From contig DYTG01000055.1 of assembly GCA_020726085.1 (NCBI GenBank), forward strand, positions 1-11,144: DNA of 11,144 nucleotides. Reading direction: 5' to 3'. This document shows positions 1-6,561 of this stretch, piece after piece. Within the stretch, counting starts at the first letter, position 1. Each line of letters begins with the position of its first letter. This DNA comes from Sulfurovum sp. Its GTDB lineage: Bacteria; Campylobacterota; Campylobacteria; Campylobacterales; Sulfurovaceae. Below the pieces are notes generated by a model. The model saw nothing but the letters and a program-made list of their open reading frames with translations, had not been told where the DNA came from and did not search any database. The position numbers were made by a program, and so were the translations under genes.

Positions 1-64
1 TGAAATTGAAAATATCTCCGTAGAGAGATTGATAGAGATTATCCAAGAGGAACTAGAGGAGTAA
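1..64 (+). CDS. C-terminal end of an unidentified protein (partial)
   Basis: An open frame enters from the left edge in the phase starting at base 2 and ends at TAA (62-64). It encodes 20 visible residues, EIENISVERLIEIIQEELEE, a charged and strongly acidic amphipathic-helix-like tail. This is too little to assign a family. The gene runs on the plus strand and converges on hisF, with 47 bp between the two stop codons. The frame call rests on a plausible protein end and its position next to a convergent gene. No start or domain is visible. Confidence 0.55.
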   Translation, partial: EIENISVERLIEIIQEELEE

Positions 65-81
65 AAAGTTTGATGCAATAG

Positions 82-106
82 TGTAGATGGGCCACAACCA
101 CCTACA
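82..106 (-). terminator. hairpin downstream of hisF, weak terminator candidate
   Basis: An inverted repeat (82-90 against 98-106, loop 91-97) lies 5 bp past the hisF stop codon. Read as minus-strand RNA, the nine-pair stem is complete with one G-U wobble; on the plus strand the same position is an A-C mismatch, so it is better suited to ending hisF transcription. No T-run follows immediately: the nearest, TTTTT, begins about 14 nt beyond the stem. It may be a processing or pausing hairpin rather than a true intrinsic terminator. Confidence 0.35.
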
Positions 107-111
107 GATAT

Positions 112-876
112 TTAAAGCCTTACAGGAATATTTTGCTCTTTTAGATACCGTTTCAAATCCATAATATCGATTTCTCGAAAGTGAAAGATACTAGCAGCGA
201 GCGCAGCGTCGGCATTTCCTAGCGTAAAGGCATCTCGTATATGCTCCATCGTCCCAGCCCCGCCACTGGCAATAATGGGAATATTGGTCACTTCACCGAT
301 GCGACGATTAAGCTCATTATCAAATCCCGCCTTTGTGCCATCGGCATCCATGGAGGTAATGAGTAGCTCTCCTGCTCCACGGTTATAGGCTTCTCTTGCC
401 CATGCAATGGCATCAATACCTGTGTCATTTCGTCCGCCGTGGGTAAAGATATGCCATTCATTTTCACCTACTCTTTTGGCATCAATGGCGATAACGATGC
501 ATTGCGAACCAAAGCGTTTGGCACTCTCGTCGATAAACTCAGGGCGTTTGATAGCAGCGGAGTTGATGCTTACTTTGTCACATCCCACATTAAGCAGTGC
601 ATAAATATCTTTTAGCTTACGAATACCCCCTCCCACCGTAAGAGGTATAAAGACTTCGCGAGCCACTTGACGAACTACATCCACAATCGTATCGCGCCCC
701 TCATGCGAAGCACCAATATCAAGAAAAGTAAGCTCATCTGCCCCCTCCTCGTTGTAGCGTTTGGCTACCTCTATGGGGTCACCCGCATCTCTTAGCCCTA
801 CGAAGTTCACCCCTTTGACAACCCGACCTCTATCGACATCCAAACAAGGAATAATCCTCTTTGCAAAATAATCCAT
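112..876 (-). CDS. hisF: imidazole glycerol phosphate synthase, cyclase subunit HisF
   Basis: HisF is the cyclase half of the cytoplasmic HisF-HisH enzyme. It uses ammonia delivered from HisH to convert PRFAR into imidazole glycerol phosphate and AICAR, linking histidine and purine synthesis. The 254-residue length is normal for the family. Visible landmarks are RIIPCLDVD (residues 7-15) with catalytic Asp13, the phosphate-binding VGGGIR (81-86), AIDAKRV (130-136) with the second catalytic Asp132, the ITSMDADGTK stretch (173-182) and ASGGAG (203-208). These mark the two half-barrels of the (beta/alpha)8 fold. The ATG at 874-876 follows an AGGA with a 5-nt spacer. No hisH or hisA is visible nearby, so the gene appears to stand alone here. 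It is unrelated in function to the polysaccharide genes upstream and is separated from them by a terminator-like spacer. Confidence 0.98.
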   Translation of the reverse strand: MDYFAKRIIPCLDVDRGRVVKGVNFVGLRDAGDPIEVAKRYNEEGADELTFLDIGASHEGRDTIVDVVRQVAREVFIPLTVGGGIRKLKDIYALLNVGCDKVSINSAAIKRPEFIDESAKRFGSQCIVIAIDAKRVGENEWHIFTHGGRNDTGIDAIAWAREAYNRGAGELLITSMDADGTKAGFDNELNRRIGEVTNIPIIASGGAGTMEHIRDAFTLGNADAALAASIFHFREIDIMDLKRYLKEQNIPVRL

Positions 877-913
877 CTTTTTCCTATCGTACTTTCAATG
901 CTTTTTGGTTTGT

Positions 914-919
914 ATTCTA
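914..919 (-). promoter_or_regulatory. hisF: possible -10 element for hisF
   Basis: Minus-strand TAGAAT lies 37 bp before the hisF start codon. A weak -35-like TTATCA (935-940) stands 15 bp upstream of it. Campylobacterota sigma-70 promoters commonly rely on the -10 box and lack a strong -35, so the site is plausible. The evidence is one hexamer match in AT-rich DNA, and the call is tentative. Confidence 0.3.
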
Positions 920-955
920 GCTATTAGTAACTTTTGATAAGTTAAATCGTAATAA

Positions 956-975
956 CAAAAAGAGCGTTTGCTCCC
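956..975 (-). terminator. probable intrinsic terminator of the polysaccharide operon
   Basis: On the minus strand, GGGAGC, a four-base loop and GCTCTT form a six-pair stem (four Watson-Crick pairs and two G-U pairs), with the 3' arm running into TTTTTG. The site lies about 115 nt past the barrel-frame stop and before the hisF promoter region, where the end of the operon transcript would be expected. The stem is short, so read-through into hisF is possible. Confidence 0.45.
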
Positions 976-1035
976 TCCTATCGTCTTGACAAAGGGGGGG
1001 CATTATACTCTTCATGCACTCTAAGATTGCAATTC

Positions 1036-1057
1036 CACAAGGGCTTAAGCTCTTGTG
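1036..1057. other. imperfect palindrome centred on GCTTAAGC
   Basis: A 22-bp inverted repeat has outer arms CACAAG and CTTGTG and a central GCTTAAGC, with one imperfect pair (G-U on plus-strand RNA, C-A mismatch on minus). It lies 36 bp past the stop codon of the barrel frame. No T-run follows on either strand. It could be an RNA 3'-end stabilising hairpin, a rho-associated pause, or an operator for a dimeric regulator; nothing in the sequence decides between these. Confidence 0.4.
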
Positions 1058-1092
1058 TCAAGAACAATTCCTTTAGGCTAGTCTCAATCGCA

Positions 1093-2115
1093 CTAAAAAT
1101 TATACGAAATAGAGATTTTGCCCTCAAGAGGGGAGATACCTCCTTCGTCTCTCCATGGCCAACGGGTTTTCATGTATTCGTTGGAGTAGATGATAGAAAA
1201 TTTGCCTTTGCGACTATCTGCCCAACCTAGCGAGAAGCTGTAATCAGATTCAGAATCCTCTTGCAAACCCAAATCACTGCACAAAAAGATACTCCCCGCC
1301 ACAAAAAACTTATCGTAAACAAAAGATTTCATCGAGAGTTGGAGTTTGTGTTGATTGTAGTGCAAAGATTTGTCGTAATCAAACGAAAAAGAGCTTTTAT
1401 CACCGATTTGGCGGTATCCCCACAGAGAGACAAAAGTAAAATCTTTATTGGGAATGTACTTGATTTTGGGGACCAATAAAAACTCTTGCCATTTGGTTCG
1501 ATAGTGTATCTCCCACGTACCATCCCCAAATCCCGCACTCTTTTCGTCTGCATTAAAGCGATTGTTTTCGTAGTTGGAGTAGGAAAATCCCAGGCTATCA
1601 AGGGCGTAGGAGTCGTAACCAAAGGTGTAGTAGAAATTGGGCTGATAGCTAATATTTTTAAATCCATTGGTATCAAGCATGAGACCTGTAGTAAAGTACA
1701 AATGGCTCAAAGGAGAAAAGCTCAAACCAATGTCAAACGTTTCACGCGTGGCATCTCTACGGGTGAGATTTTGAATAGAGCTATTAAAACTCAAAGTTAC
1801 ATCAAACCAATCTTTGAAATCTTTAAAAAGTTTTTTCTCTTGCGGTTTGGCAACCAAAGGGGCTTTGGATTTGCTTTGGAGTTTTTCGTAGTAGTGGTTT
1901 ATATCATGAGCGATAGAGCTGTTGGAGTTGCGATTGGTGGTGTGTTCAAGAAGCGTGAGTTTGAGTGCCTCTACCTTTTTGATAGATTTTTTGGGTAATG
2001 AGACGATATAGGGGGCAATGGATGAAGACATGGTGCCACTTTTGGGTTTTTGTGTGCTATTGACCTCACGTAAGAGGGTGACGTTATCATCATGAGAGGG
2101 GGTGGTTTGCGGCAA
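1093..2115 (-). CDS. outer-membrane beta-barrel module, probably the C-terminal part of the preceding DUF3131-SPOR protein
   Basis: As a separate frame this gives 340 residues from a TTG at 2113-2115. Residues 1-100 are a hydrophilic Ser/Thr/Pro- and Lys-rich linker with some helix. Residues 102-340 are a run of roughly 12-14 short alternating hydrophobic/polar strands rich in Tyr, Phe and Ser (for example DVTLSF, TFDIGLSF, FYYTFGY, KFSIIY), ending in ISISYNF with a C-terminal Phe. That terminal aromatic is the usual recognition signal for Bam-dependent outer-membrane barrels. There is no signal peptide and no Shine-Dalgarno sequence before the TTG or before the internal ATG (2029-2031), so independent translation and export look unlikely. 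The frame is open upstream to a TAA at 2185-2187, inside and next to the A10 tract where the preceding frame could slip into it. I infer that this is the exported C-terminal domain of a fused protein. The polymer or ligand handled by the barrel is unknown. Confidence 0.7.
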   Translation of the reverse strand: MPQTTPSHDDNVTLLREVNSTQKPKSGTMSSSIAPYIVSLPKKSIKKVEALKLTLLEHTTNRNSNSSIAHDINHYYEKLQSKSKAPLVAKPQEKKLFKDFKDWFDVTLSFNSSIQNLTRRDATRETFDIGLSFSPLSHLYFTTGLMLDTNGFKNISYQPNFYYTFGYDSYALDSLGFSYSNYENNRFNADEKSAGFGDGTWEIHYRTKWQEFLLVPKIKYIPNKDFTFVSLWGYRQIGDKSSFSFDYDKSLHYNQHKLQLSMKSFVYDKFFVAGSIFLCSDLGLQEDSESDYSFSLGWADSRKGKFSIIYSNEYMKTRWPWRDEGGISPLEGKISISYNF

Positions 2116-2156
2116 GGTTGTACTGTTGTCTTCTTGAATGGTAGTTTGATTGGTCT

Positions 2157-5100
2157 CTATCGGGAGTGTTGGGGAATTTTTTTTTTATTATTTTGGCATG
2201 GAAGCCCAAAGGTAAGATTGCCATCATCTACAATACGATTTTCATAAGGAAGTCGATAGTCGTAGCGATAGTAGCGGTTGGCCCACAAAAATTGGCTCGA
2301 ATCAATAGAGGTTTGCACTATTGTAAAATTTCTATCGTCGACATCGTTTAAAAATCGCTTGTCAAATTGAACACTGCTAAGGTTGGTATCAAGGGTTTGG
2401 AGATACTGCTGTGCCTCTTGGGGTGTAGCAAATGAGCCAACTTTTACAACATAATCCTCGCCTTGAGGTTCAATGCGAACCAAATCATCGGCTTCAAAAC
2501 GCTTAAGGAGTTTGTGTGCATACGCAAAAAGCTTCATAGTGGGCGAACTAATGGTGTAACGTTTGGATTGAAGCAAAGGCTTTTGAAGGGCGATTGTATC
2601 GCGTGCTTTTGGGCTTTTTTGGTAGTAAAAATTGCCAATTTGTTTGTAGTAAATCGATTCCAATACCGCAGCGTTGGTCATAATGTTAAGCGATTTGTTG
2701 GGGCGTTGAAAGTCGTGATAGTAGCCCCCAAACCACCCTTCCTTGGGATTGTAAAAATCTTTAACGCCCTGCTTGAGCTCTCTTGCATACGCATCAATAT
2801 GCCCATAGAGTGCATCATAGATAAAAGCAGCTTTGGTGCTGTAGGTAGAAAAATCCTGAAGCGGTTCATTGTAGCGGTTAAAGTCACTCCAGTGGCGACC
2901 GTTGTTATAGACATCATTAGCCACAAAAAAAGGTGCTTGGTCAAGGTGTTCGTGGCTTGAAGTGGTTATTTTATGGGTTATGGTGTAGCGATATTTCTGA
3001 GCCAAAAAGAGATTGGAGGCGTAGTGTTTGTATTTGAAATAGTAGGGATGCTCCATCAAGCTCCACAAAAACGTCTCGGCGTTGCTTACTTTGTGTACAG
3101 CTCCTGCGGGTACTTCATAGTCGTAAATGCGTGGATAGTGCAAGTGCCGTTCATCGATAAAATGGCTGTAGGTTGAGATATTAAAGAGTTTGAGCGCTGT
3201 ATGAATGTAGTGTTCGATCGAAGGGTCTCCTATTTGGTAGAGCTTTTCGGTTGAGTTGCCCTCGTAAGTATCAATTTGAGCATTAAACATTCCATTGGTA
3301 ATAGCACGAGCGAAGTTAAATCGTGAAACAATCGTACAAATATCATCGCTATATTGTGGGTATTGATTTTGCAAATGATAAAGTCCACTCATCATATGAC
3401 TCAAAGGGTAGATTTTCCAGCCCACGCCATGTGTATCCTCTTCTCCAAACTCTTTGGTCATTTTGGCTGTAGCGGCGTTGTAGTAAGTATTGGGCAATTC
3501 ATTGTTGTAGAGCGGTAACGTTTTAAGTGTCTCCATCAATTTACCTATTTGTTTATCAAATTTCTCTTGGGTGATAATATCCAAACTTCTAGCAGCAAGT
3601 GTCCCCAAAATGGTTTTGCCAATAGCATCAACTTCAATAATTTTATAGTTGTGATAGGCATTTACGATACCCGTATCGGGATTGTAGTTGTTTTCAAAAA
3701 ATACCCACGCTATCTTGGCATCCTCTTTATCCTCCACAGCGCTGCGATTGTAGTCCGTATCGATGGAGTAGGGCTCTAGGATGCTTTTGGATTGTTCGCT
3801 GGGCAAACATCGAAAGCTATTAACGTTGTTGCGATAGTAGTCGTATGTACCTCGCTTGTTGATGGATTTAAGTTTTTGAAGAGGCCCCATATTTTTAAAA
3901 AGCAACGATGCCATTATAATAGAGTTGGTGTTGAGCGTCACGGCTCTGTTGGGTCCAGGCATGGTTTCATAAATCCCTGCATAATAACCCCTATCTTTGT
4001 CGTAATTTTGATCTACCAAATCAAAAAGCTGGGTAGTGTAGTTGGTATCAAAGAGGACTTTCATACCAATAGCGGCCTTGGTGCTAATGGATTTAAACTC
4101 TTCAAAATCTTGGGCGTGATGATCGAGAATCTTCCATGATTCAAGATTTTCATAGATAGTGTTGTAGAGAAAGTAGGGAGCTTGGTCAATATGGTCTTCG
4201 GCTACGGCTGTAAATTGGGTGGTTTCATTAAATCTCGCCTCTTGAACATCGTAAATGCTTTGGATGTATTTGCCCGATTCATTATCGTCCACACCGTAGT
4301 CAAAACCCGTGTACCAATAGGACTCACTCCCCACAAAAGCACTGTAAAAATCTCGTGTCTCTGTAGGAATATCCACACCAAAAATAGTAACCTCTTTCAT
4401 AAACTTATAGCTTCTTGCTTCGCTTAAGTCAAACCCCCAAATCTCATAACTTCTAGCCAAATACTCTTCGTATCCCGTAAGGGTTTCGTGGTTGAGGTTG
4501 GTTTGTCCATCGAGGTATTGCGCACCGTACATATTGCCCACGACACTCATGCTGCGGCAATATCGATAACGAAGCAGGAGTTTTTCGATGGTGGGATTGA
4601 GCGTCTCTTCGCACTGCTGGAGCATATTAAGTGCTGCCATTAGTCTTGTCAAATCGGCTATCGACCATCCTATCCCTTGAGCTTGTTCGACATTGTTGTA
4701 ATCGGTCATTTTTGCGGAGAGGGTATTGTAGGTTTTGTTTGGCAGTTCGTTGTTAAATAGCTCCATCTCTTGCATGGTTTCTAAAAATCGATTAATCATC
4801 TTTTCAAATCGTTCTTGGGTAATGAAGCCAAACTTTTTGGCGGTGTAGATACCGTAAAGTCCATTGGCCCAATCCCATACCGAAGCAGAGGGGTAGTTGT
4901 CGGCTGCATTAATGAGTCCTGTTTGTTCGTTGTAGTTGTTTTCGATATATTTCCACGCAACACGAGCCATTTTAAGCTCCTCCTTGGTGGGCTTTGTGAT
5001 AAGTTTGCACGGATCATCCAAAGCCTCTGCAATGGTATCGTTTGCCTCGCTCTTATTGATATCGCAACACAAACGCACAGGGTTGCAACAGGTGTTTTTG

Positions 5101-5246
5101 GCAAGGCTTTTGTTGCCATCAAAGTCGATAAAATTATTATAGATATGCATATAGAGCGGTAGAGTCAAAAAGAGCAATAAAAACAACAAACCACCCCCAA
5201 TAATCCATAAGGCTTTTGCAGAGTTGTTCGATTTTTTATCTTTCAT
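2157..5246 (-). CDS. membrane-anchored tandem DUF3131 protein with a SPOR-like C-terminal domain
   Basis: The protein has 1029 residues. Residues 12-34 form one hydrophobic segment with no clear cleavage site, so an inner-membrane anchor with the rest in the periplasm is likely. A short Cys-rich stretch follows (C53, C54, C60, C61, C80). Two DUF3131 units come next. Unit 1 (about 90-455) has AWKYIENNYN, VWDWAN, GIGWS, AEDHIDQAPYF and GIYE. Unit 2 (about 508-870) has AWVFFENNYN, GVGWK, HEHLDQAPFF and GYYH, so several of its positions have diverged. A SPOR-like domain (about 931-982, starting DYVVKVGSFATPQEA) is near the end; SPOR domains bind glycan strands of denuded peptidoglycan. DUF3131 resembles glucoamylase-type alpha/alpha-barrels, but no activity is established. 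The ATG at 5244-5246 follows AAGG with a 7-nt spacer, 4 bp after the stop of the preceding DUF3131 gene. The frame ends IPQHSR just after a run of ten A; slippage there would extend it into the barrel. Confidence 0.85.
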   Translation of the reverse strand: MKDKKSNNSAKALWIIGGGLLFLLLFLTLPLYMHIYNNFIDFDGNKSLAKNTCCNPVRLCCDINKSEANDTIAEALDDPCKLITKPTKEELKMARVAWKYIENNYNEQTGLINAADNYPSASVWDWANGLYGIYTAKKFGFITQERFEKMINRFLETMQEMELFNNELPNKTYNTLSAKMTDYNNVEQAQGIGWSIADLTRLMAALNMLQQCEETLNPTIEKLLLRYRYCRSMSVVGNMYGAQYLDGQTNLNHETLTGYEEYLARSYEIWGFDLSEARSYKFMKEVTIFGVDIPTETRDFYSAFVGSESYWYTGFDYGVDDNESGKYIQSIYDVQEARFNETTQFTAVAEDHIDQAPYFLYNTIYENLESWKILDHHAQDFEEFKSISTKAAIGMKVLFDTNYTTQLFDLVDQNYDKDRGYYAGIYETMPGPNRAVTLNTNSIIMASLLFKNMGPLQKLKSINKRGTYDYYRNNVNSFRCLPSEQSKSILEPYSIDTDYNRSAVEDKEDAKIAWVFFENNYNPDTGIVNAYHNYKIIEVDAIGKTILGTLAARSLDIITQEKFDKQIGKLMETLKTLPLYNNELPNTYYNAATAKMTKEFGEEDTHGVGWKIYPLSHMMSGLYHLQNQYPQYSDDICTIVSRFNFARAITNGMFNAQIDTYEGNSTEKLYQIGDPSIEHYIHTALKLFNISTYSHFIDERHLHYPRIYDYEVPAGAVHKVSNAETFLWSLMEHPYYFKYKHYASNLFLAQKYRYTITHKITTSSHEHLDQAPFFVANDVYNNGRHWSDFNRYNEPLQDFSTYSTKAAFIYDALYGHIDAYARELKQGVKDFYNPKEGWFGGYYHDFQRPNKSLNIMTNAAVLESIYYKQIGNFYYQKSPKARDTIALQKPLLQSKRYTISSPTMKLFAYAHKLLKRFEADDLVRIEPQGEDYVVKVGSFATPQEAQQYLQTLDTNLSSVQFDKRFLNDVDDRNFTIVQTSIDSSQFLWANRYYRYDYRLPYENRIVDDGNLTFGLPCQNNKKKIPQHSR
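2177..2186 (-). repeat. A10 homopolymer: candidate slippage or phase-variation site
   Basis: On the coding (minus) strand, two AAT codons are followed by ten A and then TTCCCC. In the current frame this reads KKK then IPQHSR and stops at TAG (2157-2159). With eleven A, or a -1 slip on A AAA AAA, it reads KKK then NSPTLPIETNQTT and stays open through the whole barrel frame to 1093. Runs of nine or more A/T are known sites of transcriptional slippage and of replication slippage in bacteria, and A AAA AAA is a known -1 ribosomal shift heptamer. I see no convincing upstream Shine-Dalgarno-like stimulator or downstream stem, which makes transcriptional slippage or length polymorphism more likely than dnaX-type ribosomal shifting. 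A missing base in the assembly is the simple alternative. Confidence 0.8.
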
Positions 5247-5250
5247 TGAT

Positions 5251-6561
5251 TTACCTTAATGCCAAAAGATGCCCCTCTTGAATAAAAAAGAGTGATTCTA
5301 AGATAACAGCATTGGTATTGCAACTAATAGCACTGTTTATTTTTTGACTATTTTCATAGATACCGCTATACCAACCCCTTTGGCCCCCTAGCGTTGCAAC
5401 AGCGTCCATAAGCTTTTGGGTGTAATCGGTGCGATAGAGTGCATGCATTGCAAAGGCGGTTTTGGTGCTAAGTTGTCGTTTGTCTTGATAAATTTTGCCC
5501 GTCTCATCAATGGCTACCCATGCTTGATTGTTTACAAAGATAGAGTTGTAAATAAAGTAGGGTTTGGTATCAATATGGTCTTCACTTACTGCCGTAAGAA
5601 CTCCTGTTTGTTCAAAGCGTTTGGCTTGTACTTTGTAGAGGCGGTAGCTAAACTCTTTGGAGTAATAATCCCATCCAAACTCCAACCCATCAAGCATATA
5701 AGGCTCCATCAATACATAGTTGTTGGCCCTAAAAGTATTGCTATCACGAATATCGTAGGGTACATCCACGCCGTAAATCTCCTCAAAATCCAAAAATTTA
5801 TCGTACCGCATGGAGTTGAGTGCATCGATACCAAAAAGAGCATAGACTTTTGCAGCGTACTGTTCATACCCCAATCGTCCCTCTTGAAGCAACCTACTGC
5901 GATTGTTTAGCTTAACAGCTCCGTAGAGTTCGCCGTTTTTTTGCAAAGCATTAAAATCCCATTTGGATAGTAGTTTACCAATGCGATTGTTGTAGTCTGG
6001 GTAGTGACGACTTAGATAGGCAAGGGGCACAAAGATACGTCCAATATCAATCACCGACCAACCAATCCCGCCCTCTATAGCTTTATTGGTGTAATCGCTC
6101 ATTTGGAGGGTTTGGGTATTGTAAACTTTGTTGGGAAGTTTGCCTTTGTAGAGTGCTATTGTACTAAGTGTTGTTAAGAGTTTATCGACTCTTTGATGAA
6201 AAGTAGCCTCATCGACAATCCCCAAACGATAAGCAGCAATGAGTGCTGTGAGGTAATTGCCACTATCCCAAAGTGTGGTTGATGGGAAGTTATCGACAGA
6301 ATTGACCAAACCTGTAGTCTCGTTGTAGTTGTTTTCAAAATATCGCCATGCAATGGTGGCCCACTCTTGTTCTTGGGGGGTCAATGCTCTTTGAATAGGT
6401 GTTTGGGGTAGCTCTTTGGAGCTTTTTATTTCAATCATTGAGTATCCTTGTTTGCGTAAATCCATTGCACTAAGGAAGTATATCAAAACCGAACCCACCA
6501 CCAATGCCAACAAAAAAACAATATGGTGTCTTGCTTTTAAAAGATTCTCTTTGTGTATCAT
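5251..6561 (-). CDS. membrane-anchored single-domain DUF3131 protein
   Basis: This is a 436-residue protein with one transmembrane segment (about 13-31) after a basic N-terminus, no visible signal cleavage site, and one DUF3131 domain (about 63-430) predicted in the periplasm. Its landmarks match unit 1 of the following protein: AWRYFENNYN (71-80), LWDSGN (97-102), GIGWS (165-169), SEDHIDTKPYF (326-336), LSTKTAF (364-370), GWYSGIYE (396-403) and CNTNAVILESL (414-424). The acidic residues in WD, SED and YE are candidate active-site positions by analogy with alpha/alpha-barrel glycosidases; this is inference, because DUF3131 has no established reaction. The ATG (6559-6561) follows AGGA with a 5-nt spacer and overlaps the GT2 synthase stop by 4 bp (ATGA), so translation is probably coupled. 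It probably arose from the same duplication series as the two units in the next gene. A role in processing or guiding the nascent polysaccharide is suggested by context. Confidence 0.85.
   Translation of the reverse strand: MIHKENLLKARHHIVFLLALVVGSVLIYFLSAMDLRKQGYSMIEIKSSKELPQTPIQRALTPQEQEWATIAWRYFENNYNETTGLVNSVDNFPSTTLWDSGNYLTALIAAYRLGIVDEATFHQRVDKLLTTLSTIALYKGKLPNKVYNTQTLQMSDYTNKAIEGGIGWSVIDIGRIFVPLAYLSRHYPDYNNRIGKLLSKWDFNALQKNGELYGAVKLNNRSRLLQEGRLGYEQYAAKVYALFGIDALNSMRYDKFLDFEEIYGVDVPYDIRDSNTFRANNYVLMEPYMLDGLEFGWDYYSKEFSYRLYKVQAKRFEQTGVLTAVSEDHIDTKPYFIYNSIFVNNQAWVAIDETGKIYQDKRQLSTKTAFAMHALYRTDYTQKLMDAVATLGGQRGWYSGIYENSQKINSAISCNTNAVILESLFFIQEGHLLALR

Noticed and set aside
986..1009. TTGACA and TATACT as a plus-strand sigma-70 promoter
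   Set aside because: The 12-bp spacer is far from the usual 16-18 bp, and no plus-strand gene follows. Kept only as a low-interest note.
1486..1998. A 170-codon open frame on the plus strand opposite the barrel module
   Set aside because: It is antisense to a strongly patterned beta-barrel with a proper C-terminal signal. Its own translation has no recognisable domain, and the frame arises from low stop frequency in the complementary strand.
2145..2200. A dnaX-like ribosomal frameshift cassette around the A10 tract
   Set aside because: The slippery heptamer is present, but I found neither an upstream Shine-Dalgarno-like stimulator at the right distance nor a stable stem just downstream. Transcriptional slippage, phase variation or a sequencing error fit better.
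2463..2960. A 165-codon plus-strand open frame inside the double DUF3131 gene
   Set aside because: It overlaps the conserved second DUF3131 unit on the other strand and has no family-like motifs or clear ribosome binding site, so it is a shadow of the real gene.
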